Of a stretch of 32,274 bases of DNA, positions 7,671 to 14,137 are shown one piece after another. The notes beneath the pieces are model-generated. The model made no database searches. It had not been told where the DNA came from and saw only the letters and a program-made list of their open reading frames with translations. Positions within the stretch are counted from its first letter, which is position 1. Every line of letters begins with the position of its first letter. A program made the position numbers and the translations under genes. Source of the stretch: Bacteroides sp. (lineage in GTDB: Bacteria > Bacteroidota > Bacteroidia > Bacteroidales > Bacteroidaceae); the NCBI GenBank assembly GCA_017471925.1, contig JAFURM010000021.1:1-32274 (forward strand), written 5' to 3'.

Positions 7671-8603
7671 TCAGAATCTGAAACCAAGTTTCAGCACGGG
7701 CATCTCCACCAGCTTGATGTTGTGGTGCGACAGGTTGTACTTGTCGAAGCCCTTGGGGGCTATCTGAATCACATCATAGCGATAGGCCAACGGCTGGCAT
7801 TCCAGTCCAATGATGAGACCGCGAGCCACACTGTATTCCAGGCCGCCGACAAGCGCTCCCTTGATGCCGAACATCTGTCCCACCTTTCCGGCCGGCAGAT
7901 AGACCTGCTGGTCCACCGCTTCATCGGCTGTGTCATCGTCGCTGCTGACGTATAGCTTGCCGGTATAGGGTTCCATGGTTTCGATGCGTGCCATCTGGAA
8001 GCCTGCTGTGACTCCTATGTAAGGATGGATGCGTGGATTGCTCGTCTTGAAATAACGGTCGGTTCCGATGTTGACATACCAGTTGTTGGTGGTTTGAGCG
8101 TTCACATACTTCTGGCTGGGAATCACCATGTCGGCAATGTCATAGTTGCCTTCGATGAAGTCCTTCTTGGGCGTAACGCTGATGTTCATGCCCAGAGAGA
8201 AATTGATGTCCCAACAATCGCTGACGAAGTACTTGGCCTGCAGGCCAACAATGTTAACCAGACTGTTGTTGTTGAAGCCGCCGATCAGGAGGTAATCATT
8301 CAGGTTGCCCGATTGATTGCCGTTGGCAAGGATTTCGTTGGAGGTGCTTCCGCTGTTCAGGATGCTACCGTCGCCGCCATTGGGCAGGCCGATGCTTCCC
8401 GACACATTGTTGTATTCGGGCAGTAGGTAGCTTCCCGTATTCTCGTTATAGAACGAGTTGCTGCCGCCCAACACCAACGAAACTTGCCACTGACCTTTGC
8501 GGGGAGCAAACACTACACCCTCCTTGTCGCCCTTGGGAGACTGTGCCCAGCAGGGCACAGCCACCAAGGCTGACAATAAGATTGTGCAAAGTTTCTTAAT
8601 CAT
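7671..8603 (-). CDS. Outer-membrane beta-barrel protein of the coiled-coil lipoprotein cluster
   Basis: 310 residues with signal peptide MIKKLCTILLSALVAVPCWAQ. The mature part has strand-like alternation (QWQVSLVLGGSNSFY, WDINFSLGMNISVTP, NWYVNIGTDRYFK, IHPYIGVTAGFQMARIE) and ends LKLGFRF, with Phe as the final residue, so an outer-membrane barrel is likely. The segment around residues 60-110 is rich in Gly, Asn and Ser and looks like a long surface loop. I do not recognise a named family. It begins 24 bp after the coiled-coil lipoprotein gene ends, which points to cotranscription and a joint function, for example as the outer-membrane partner of that lipoprotein. Confidence 0.75.
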   Translation of the reverse strand: MIKKLCTILLSALVAVPCWAQSPKGDKEGVVFAPRKGQWQVSLVLGGSNSFYNENTGSYLLPEYNNVSGSIGLPNGGDGSILNSGSTSNEILANGNQSGNLNDYLLIGGFNNNSLVNIVGLQAKYFVSDCWDINFSLGMNISVTPKKDFIEGNYDIADMVIPSQKYVNAQTTNNWYVNIGTDRYFKTSNPRIHPYIGVTAGFQMARIETMEPYTGKLYVSSDDDTADEAVDQQVYLPAGKVGQMFGIKGALVGGLEYSVARGLIIGLECQPLAYRYDVIQIAPKGFDKYNLSHHNIKLVEMPVLKLGFRF

Positions 8604-8627
8604 TGTCGTTTCTTTAAAGTGTTACTT

Positions 8628-11498
8628 TTATTCTACAGAGAGCTTGGCAATCATGTCGTCCAGTGCCTTCTGGGCTGCATCCAGAGCGGCCTTGGCACGG
8701 TCTACCTTCGTTTGGGCATCCTCCAGGTCGTTCTTGGCGATGTCCAGAGCACTCAGTTCACCGCTGTTCCAGCCTGCGAGGTTCTTCTCGGCAGTCATCA
8801 CTGCTGTTTCGGCATCATATACCTGCTGCTCCAGCATGGTGATCTGCGATTTCAACGTCTCAATGTAGTTCTCGATTTCCTCGGCTGTCCATACTTCCTC
8901 ACGGGCTTCTATCTCATAGTCGTAGATAGCCTGGTTGATGGCATTCAGCAAGTCACCCATAGGATCTCTCTCTGCTATCTTGGCAGCGATGGGTTCGATG
9001 GTAGCCTGCATGTCGGCCTCCAACTGTTCCTCCAGCAACTCCAGAGCCTCTTCTTCGGCCTCGATGCTTGCGGTCAGTTCTTCATTGGCCTTCTCCATAG
9101 CGGCGATAGCCTCCTCGGCCTGAGCTATCTTGGCCTCGATGATGCTACTGTTGCCAATCCATGACTTGGCGATACGAATCTTTTCTGCAAGGGAGATGCG
9201 TTCACCGACAACGCCCCACTTGGCGCATTCGTTGTAGTAGTCATCGAGAGAAGCGTCCTCCTTGGCAGCGATAACCTCGGCAATGGCAGCGGCAATGGTC
9301 TCGTCGCTGATGGGCTTCAGGCGGGCTTCGAAGTCACCGTATGCATTCTCAAAATTCTCTGCATAGAAGAGCGGTGTGCCATAAAGGGCATTGGAACGGC
9401 TGATGACAACTCCGGTCAAGGCATCCTTGTTCAGTACCAGCAGTTCGTCCAAAGCGATAAGGCTCTTTTCGAAATAACCCTTTTCTTCGTTCCAAGCATC
9501 TCGGGCAGCCTCCTCAATGTCAGTCACATTGATGGGGTTCATCTCGCTGATATTGGCATTATAGGCTTCGGCTGCAGTCTTAAGGGGTTCAACCTGCTCG
9601 TCTACGGCTTCGGCGAGTTTGGGCAGAGGCTCTTCGGCGGCAGCCAGGGCAAGCGCGCTTGTACCCTTCTCGGCATCCCATTTGTCATTGTAGGCTTTCT
9701 GGGCAGCAGCCACTGCATCCTCGTGTGTCTTGATGGCGGCAGCTACAGCTTCTTCCCAAGCCTTGTCAATAGCTGCCATTTCAACGAAGGCATCATACTC
9801 GCGATAAGCTTTATCGGCATTAGCCAAAGCTTTCTCGGCAGCTTCCAAAGTTGTTTTGGCACTTGCCAGTTTGTTTTGCAACACCTTCAGTTCCGTCTCA
9901 TCCGTGCTGGTGGTCTCATCCCAAGCCTTCTGGGCTTCATCCACAGCCTTCTGAGCAGTCTCAACTGCGGCTGTTTTATCTGTTACATCCTTCTTCAGCT
10001 CTTCGGTCTTGGCAGTTACTGTATCCTCCAACTTCTCCATAGCAGCATTTTTGCTTTCATCAGCAGCTTCGAAAGCTGCATCACGTGCGTCAACGGCAGC
10101 CTGAACGGCATCGGCCTTAGCTTTGGCATCGGCCTTTTCTTCTGCCTTCAAAGCCGCGATGGCTGCCTGCTGATTGTTATAGGCTGTAACGGCTTCGTTG
10201 AAAGCAGTCACTCCGGCATCCACCTTGTCATATCCGCTAATCTTGCTGGGGTCAGTTTCGTTATACTTATTGGTATTGTAAGCGGCAACAGCTTCTTCCC
10301 AAGCCTTCTGATAGACTTCTATATCTTTGTCTACATCTTCCAGTTCGTGCTCCAGCACAAGGATGCGCTCGGCTGTCCAGGCATCGTCATTTTCATCGCG
10401 TGTCCACGTCTTGAACTCTTCCAACCATCCCTGTAAGTCAGCGATGCGTGCGTCATAGGCGCGTTGGTCACTGTATGTATAAGACGTTTCCTCCAACGTA
10501 TATACGCCTCTTGACACGCTTGTGGGGAAGCCCGTTCCGTCTGCGAAGTCAAACTCTACAGCGGCAATCACCTGCTCGGCATTCTTCATTCCATAGATTT
10601 CAGTATTCTTGTTAGAGATTTCGCTGACACGACCATTGGTGATATATTCATAACGCTTTTCGGCAGCAGCAACGCTGAGGTCAGCAATCTCCTTCGTGAT
10701 ATTGTTCAGTTTCTCGCTAATCTCGCTTTGCTTGTTGGCCAGGTCAGAGGGTTGCATGCTCTGTGCCTCGGTCAGTTCGGCCTTGGCAGTCTCCAGGGCA
10801 GCCTGCGTACCTTCCAGACTGGCCTTTGCCACATTGACCTTCCACTGCAGTCCTCTGGTTTCGAGTTCCTTGAAGGCTTCTCTCTCTTCCAAAGCAACCT
10901 CAGCCGCATTCACAGCACGCTGCTTCTCGCGAAGTTCATCCAAAGCATCGTAGTACTTCTCGGTAGCCTGACCCAGGGCAGTCACGTAGCTGCGCAGGGC
11001 TGTCTCTTGTGCATTCTGCAGAACAATCAGTGCCTCTTCATACTTGATTTTGGCCCTCAGTGCGGCATATTCAGCCTCCTTGATGGCAGCCTCAGCCTTG
11101 GCAGCACGCTCGGCAGCCTGTTCCTCCCACTCCTTCTTTGCACGTTCATTGGCTTCAATGATGCCCTGCAGAGCAGCCTTCTCTTTCTCCGTCTGTGCCA
11201 CGAGCAGAGCAGCCTTGGCCTCCTTCACGGCAGCCTCGGCCTCTATCTTCTTTGCCTCAGCCAGAATCTTGGTAGCTTCGGCTTCCTTCACTTTTGCCTC
11301 TGCCTGTGCTAAAGCGGCATTGGCCTGAATCTCAGCCACCTTGGCAGCTTCCACTGCAGCCTTAGCACTGATTAATTCTGCCTTCGCACCGCGCAATGCG
11401 GTGATACCCTCCGGCTCATCGTTGTCAATACAGCCGGTGAAGATCGGTGTTGTGCCCGCCAATAAGCCGGCTGCAACTAAATAGGTCCATTTCTTCAT
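8628..11498 (-). CDS. Giant coiled-coil lipoprotein (956 residues)
   Basis: The N-terminus is a lipoprotein signal ending FTGC, with the modified cysteine at residue 23. The next residues are IDNDEPEG, acidic as in Bacteroidetes surface-export signals. From residue 35 on, the protein is almost entirely Ala/Glu/Lys-rich heptads (KAAVEAAKVAEIQANAALAQ, AEATKILAEAKKIEAEAAVK), broken by two short non-helical zones near 290-380 and 690-780. A WTAE(R/E)I motif occurs at W374 and W870 and is followed each time by a similar helical stretch, suggesting internal duplication. Such a protein could form a very long rod or folded hairpin. No catalytic motif is visible. The family has no function I can name. 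It lies between the AraC-type regulator (23 bp upstream) and the barrel gene (24 bp downstream). Confidence 0.8.
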   Translation of the reverse strand: MKKWTYLVAAGLLAGTTPIFTGCIDNDEPEGITALRGAKAELISAKAAVEAAKVAEIQANAALAQAEAKVKEAEATKILAEAKKIEAEAAVKEAKAALLVAQTEKEKAALQGIIEANERAKKEWEEQAAERAAKAEAAIKEAEYAALRAKIKYEEALIVLQNAQETALRSYVTALGQATEKYYDALDELREKQRAVNAAEVALEEREAFKELETRGLQWKVNVAKASLEGTQAALETAKAELTEAQSMQPSDLANKQSEISEKLNNITKEIADLSVAAAEKRYEYITNGRVSEISNKNTEIYGMKNAEQVIAAVEFDFADGTGFPTSVSRGVYTLEETSYTYSDQRAYDARIADLQGWLEEFKTWTRDENDDAWTAERILVLEHELEDVDKDIEVYQKAWEEAVAAYNTNKYNETDPSKISGYDKVDAGVTAFNEAVTAYNNQQAAIAALKAEEKADAKAKADAVQAAVDARDAAFEAADESKNAAMEKLEDTVTAKTEELKKDVTDKTAAVETAQKAVDEAQKAWDETTSTDETELKVLQNKLASAKTTLEAAEKALANADKAYREYDAFVEMAAIDKAWEEAVAAAIKTHEDAVAAAQKAYNDKWDAEKGTSALALAAAEEPLPKLAEAVDEQVEPLKTAAEAYNANISEMNPINVTDIEEAARDAWNEEKGYFEKSLIALDELLVLNKDALTGVVISRSNALYGTPLFYAENFENAYGDFEARLKPISDETIAAAIAEVIAAKEDASLDDYYNECAKWGVVGERISLAEKIRIAKSWIGNSSIIEAKIAQAEEAIAAMEKANEELTASIEAEEEALELLEEQLEADMQATIEPIAAKIAERDPMGDLLNAINQAIYDYEIEAREEVWTAEEIENYIETLKSQITMLEQQVYDAETAVMTAEKNLAGWNSGELSALDIAKNDLEDAQTKVDRAKAALDAAQKALDDMIAKLSVE

Positions 11499-11521
11499 AA
11501 ACGATAGTGTTAAATAAAAAA

Positions 11522-11995
11522 TTAAACGGTTAATAAATTGTTGATATTTGCTTCTATTTCTCTAAGCACTTTCATGCTATGATACTTTGCACGGTATTCG
11601 GCCGGAGTAACATTCTCATATTTGCTGAACGCACTATAGAACGTGCTTCGCGAAGTGAATCCGCATTGCTTGGCCAGCTTCTTGATGCAGCACCGCTCTT
11701 CACACAAGAGTTTCTTGGCATACTCAACGCGATACTTGTTCAATACACACTTCAAATTGCAGTGAAAATAACGATTAACACACCTTGATAAATATGTCGT
11801 ATTAGTGCAAAGTAAAAAACTTAGCTTCGTAAGATTGATATTTGAATCTAAATATATATATTTGCACTCTAATGCATACAGAAGATCATCGTAGAGTTTC
11901 TTTAGCTTCTCTACGCCCTCTTCAGCCTGCTTCTCGTTGGAAGTGCCGCTATATACCCCATTCTTATCGGTTTCTGACGAAGCAACCATAATCAT
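11522..11995 (-). CDS. Small cysteine-rich AraC-type DNA-binding protein
   Basis: 157 residues. The second half is an AraC double helix-turn-helix: first HTH around LTKLSFLLCTNTTYLSRCVN, second around IKKLAKQCGFTSRSTFYSAF, closing with TPAEYR. Residues 1-45 are hydrophilic and helical. There is no arabinose-binding cupin, TPR or membrane segment, so it is far shorter than most AraC regulators. Nine cysteines lie between residues 40 and 115, including a CC pair, unusual for this family and suggestive of redox or metal sensitivity. It is the first gene of the cluster, and a 12-bp palindrome covers its promoter and start codon. Its codons are more AT-rich than those of the neighbours. It may activate or autoregulate the downstream envelope genes. 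Confidence 0.8.
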   Translation of the reverse strand: MIMVASSETDKNGVYSGTSNEKQAEEGVEKLKKLYDDLLYALECKYIYLDSNINLTKLSFLLCTNTTYLSRCVNRYFHCNLKCVLNKYRVEYAKKLLCEERCCIKKLAKQCGFTSRSTFYSAFSKYENVTPAEYRAKYHSMKVLREIEANINNLLTV

Positions 11996-12026
11996 ATTAC
12001 TTTTGTTTTTTCTGCAAAAGTAATAT
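11994..12026. promoter_or_regulatory. 12-bp perfect palindrome over the start and promoter of the AraC-type gene
   Basis: ATATTACTTTTG (11994-12005) and CAAAAGTAATAT (12015-12026) are exact inverted repeats separated by 9 bases. The right arm contains the minus-strand -7 box TACTTTTG (12015-12022); the left arm overlaps the ATG at 11995. A protein dimer bound here would block both transcription and the start region. The left arm also supplies a TACTTTTG box facing the other way. Confidence 0.65.
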
Positions 12027-12440
12027 ATTATTTTAATGAATCACATTCTTTTCTTGTCAAAGTTGAAATAATCTGTAAATTTTCAAAACAGTAGGACAGA
12101 TTTAAAATTGTAGGACAGGTATGCAAATATCATATTTCAAATTTATCATCCATCCGCCTGGCCGTTTTTGCGACTTCTTACAGAAGCATCTGAGGGAAAA
12201 GCAGGAACCATCTGCACGCCGTAGCACACTATATATAATAAGGAAGAGGTATAATTACACTGCAGGGGAATACAAATCTCTGTGCAGGAGAGAATAGGGG
12301 AATCCTCAGCAGATGGCTAATGAGCGAACAAAGCCAACCGCCGGCATCTGACAGGAGTGCAGCGCTGAGGAATGCGCAAACATTGTGGAGTTGTCTGAAA
12401 GGGAAATAATGGCAGACAGTCGGAAGAGAAAGGTAATAAA
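12027..12440. other. Gene-free, AT-rich region upstream of the AraC-type regulator
   Basis: About 400 bp without a convincing gene. The part to 12160 is very AT-rich. It contains GTAGGACAG twice (12091-12099 and 12110-12118), a 19-bp period compatible with binding on one face of the helix and so a candidate operator for the regulator. The open frame on the minus strand at 12229-12495 has no recognisable features and runs through the manC terminator, so I do not call it. Confidence 0.5.
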
Positions 12441-12449
12441 AGAGGAAAA

Positions 12450-12492
12450 AGGGTGTGCCATGATTCACATTCACGTGTTTCAGGCACACCCT
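12450..12492 (-). terminator. Intrinsic terminator of manC
   Basis: A perfect 10-bp stem (AGGGTGTGCC at 12450-12459 with GGCACACCCT at 12483-12492) can extend by three further pairs past a bulge. On the minus strand the stem is followed by TTTTTCCTCTTTT. It lies about 40 bp past the manC stop codon. Confidence 0.88.
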
Positions 12493-12530
12493 CATCTTTT
12501 CACTTCAATACACGCACCTTGTATTGTCCC

Positions 12531-13616
12531 TTAGATGTAGTCTTCGCCCATCTTGATTTGGGCATCGTTCACATATTTACGGATAGCGTGTTCTTCGTCC
12601 TTCTTGCAGATGAGCAACACGTTGTCCGACTCGGCAATCAGATAGCCATCCAAGCCTTCCACCACGGCCAGTTTGCCCTGAGGAAGTACCACGATGTTGT
12701 TGCCGCTATTATAGAACAGGGAGTCGCACTTCAGTGTAACATTCCTGTTGCTGTCTTTGGGAGAGAGGTCGTAGAGCGAGCCCCAGGTACCAAGGTCCGA
12801 CCATCCGAAGTCTCCCAAGGAGACGTAGACATTGTCGGCCTTTTCCATTACGCCGAAGTCTATGGAGACATTGGGACAGGCGGGGAAGTGCTCGTTGATG
12901 AATGCCTTCTCATCCGGAGTGGCATAGATGCCCTCACCGGGAGCCAACTTGGCCGCCACTTCGGGAAGCAGGTTTTCAAAGGCATGGATGATGCTGTCCA
13001 CGTTCCACATGAAGAGACCGGAATTCCAATAGAACTCACCGCTCTCTACGAACACCTTGGCCAGTTCCAGCTCGGGTTTTTCGGTAAAAGTCTTCACCTT
13101 ATAGAAATTATCGCCTGCCTGTTCGGCAATCTGGATATAGCCATAGCCCGTCTCAGGACGATTGGGCTTGATGCCGAGGGTCAAGAGTTTTTCAGAGCGC
13201 GAAACGAACTCCAAGCCCTTTCCGATAACGTCCAGGAACTCGCCCTCCTTCAGAATCAGGTGATCAGAAGGGGCCACAACGATGTTGGCCTTGGGATTCA
13301 GGGCACGGATGTGATAGGAGGCCCAGGCAATGCAAGGGGCCGTATTCCTGCGTGCCGGTTCCAGGAGAATCTGCTCGGGACGGAGCTCCGGCAACTGTTC
13401 CTTCACCAGGTCGGCATAGAGTTCATTGGTCACCACCAGGATGTTCTCGGTGGGAATCACTTTTTGGAAACGGTCGAAAGTCTGTTGCAACAGGGAGCGT
13501 CCTGTGCCGAAGAAATCCAAGAACTGTTTGGGGAGTGTCTTGCGGCTGAAAGGCCAGAAGCGGCTGCCAATGCCTCCGCCCATGATGACACAAAAGTTGT
13601 CCTTATTGTTTGCCAT
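12531..13616 (-). CDS. manC: Mannose-1-phosphate guanylyltransferase
   Basis: 361 residues. It makes GDP-mannose from mannose-1-phosphate and GTP in the cytoplasm, feeding GDP-mannose- and GDP-fucose-dependent glycan synthesis. The nucleotidyltransferase signature is at the N-terminus, MGGGIGSRFWPFSRKTLPKQ (12-31), with later family motifs LEPARRNTAPCIAWA (about 85-99), VAPSDHLI, FTEKPELELA and NSGLFMWNV. The protein ends shortly after the nucleotidyltransferase fold and lacks the cupin phosphomannose-isomerase domain of bifunctional enzymes, so it should be monofunctional. It is monocistronic with a strong terminator. A near-consensus -7 box (TACTTTAG on the minus strand, 13641-13648) lies 25 bp upstream. 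Confidence 0.93.
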   Translation of the reverse strand: MANNKDNFCVIMGGGIGSRFWPFSRKTLPKQFLDFFGTGRSLLQQTFDRFQKVIPTENILVVTNELYADLVKEQLPELRPEQILLEPARRNTAPCIAWASYHIRALNPKANIVVAPSDHLILKEGEFLDVIGKGLEFVSRSEKLLTLGIKPNRPETGYGYIQIAEQAGDNFYKVKTFTEKPELELAKVFVESGEFYWNSGLFMWNVDSIIHAFENLLPEVAAKLAPGEGIYATPDEKAFINEHFPACPNVSIDFGVMEKADNVYVSLGDFGWSDLGTWGSLYDLSPKDSNRNVTLKCDSLFYNSGNNIVVLPQGKLAVVEGLDGYLIAESDNVLLICKKDEEHAIRKYVNDAQIKMGEDYI

Positions 13617-13718
13617 TACGATTGATTTTGAATTTTGCTGCTAAAGTAATGTATATTTCCTGAAAAACGAATGAATGCCCTCTTTTTCTCCAAAAAAAGC
13701 GTTTTTTTTAGCAAAACT

Positions 13719-13749
13719 ATTGCGCATTTAAGGAAAAGCCGTATCTTTG
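13719..13749 (+). promoter_or_regulatory. Promoter of tRNA-Leu
   Basis: ATTG (13719-13722), a 19-bp spacer and TATCTTTG (13742-13749) match the Bacteroidetes promoter. The tRNA starts 26 bp beyond the -7 box. Confidence 0.75.
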
Positions 13750-13775
13750 CACCGCATTTGAGAAATCAAGTCGCT

Positions 13776-13859
13776 GCCCAGATGGCGGAATCGGTAGACG
13801 CGCTGGTCTCAAACACCAGTGGATTCACTTCCATCCCGGTTCGACCCCGGGTCTGGGTA
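13776..13859 (+). tRNA. tRNA-Leu (anticodon CAA)
   Basis: The 84-base cloverleaf has acceptor arms GCCCAGA and TCTGGGT (G1-U72 wobble), D arm GCG/CGC, anticodon stem CTGGT/ACCAG with loop CTCAAAC giving anticodon CAA, a long variable arm (TGGA/TCCA) typical of class II tRNAs, and T arm CCCGG-TTCGACC-CCGGG. The 3' CCA is not encoded. It reads UUG codons. Confidence 0.95.
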
Positions 13860-13887
13860 CAAAGATCTAACATAGCGAAATGTTTTT

Positions 13888-13927
13888 AAAGCCAAGCATT
13901 GAACGATTCAATGTTTGGCTTTTTTCT
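13888..13927 (+). terminator. Intrinsic terminator of tRNA-Leu
   Basis: AAAGCCAAGCATTGAA (13888-13903) pairs with TTCAATGTTTGGCTTT (13907-13922) over 16 positions, with a single G-T wobble and a 3-base loop, then runs into TTTTCTTTT. It lies 29 bp after the tRNA. Confidence 0.9.
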
Positions 13928-13948
13928 TTTCCACATAACGGGGAGCAG

Positions 13949-14026
13949 CCCCGCACGCACTACGCAGCAACCCTGCACACACTATGGAGTACATAACAAA
14001 GCACTTAATTTACGCTTAATTCACGC
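13949..14026. repeat. Two sets of short direct repeats upstream of the kelch-SARP regulator gene
   Basis: CCCCGCACGCACTACG (13949-13964) and CCCTGCACACACTATG (13971-13986) match at 13 of 16 positions with a 22-bp period. CTTAATTTACG (14004-14014) and CTTAATTCACG (14015-14025) are adjacent and differ at one position. Both lie just upstream of the promoter at 14075, where activator or autoregulator sites would be. Confidence 0.5.
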
Positions 14027-14074
14027 TTATAAACAGGAAAGGGCGGCGTTTCTGAAATAAAGTTGGCGCAGGAT

Positions 14075-14106
14075 TTTGTTTTTTCAAACGATAAACAGTA
14101 ACTTTG
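14075..14106 (+). promoter_or_regulatory. Promoter of the kelch-TM-SARP regulator gene
   Basis: TTTG (14075-14078), a 20-bp spacer and TAACTTTG (14099-14106) fit both Bacteroidetes promoter elements exactly. The start codon follows 31 bp later. Confidence 0.78.
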
Positions 14107-14137
14107 CGCAGACTAATATTATGACGCTAAAGTCTCC

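Noticed and set aside
12229-12495. 88-residue open frame on the minus strand
   Set aside because: It has no recognisable motif, starts close to the manC terminator hairpin and runs through it. The sequence looks like random AT-rich and Pro/Ser-rich translation.
13671-13889. 72-residue open frame on the + strand
   Set aside because: It overlaps the tRNA-Leu gene and its promoter.
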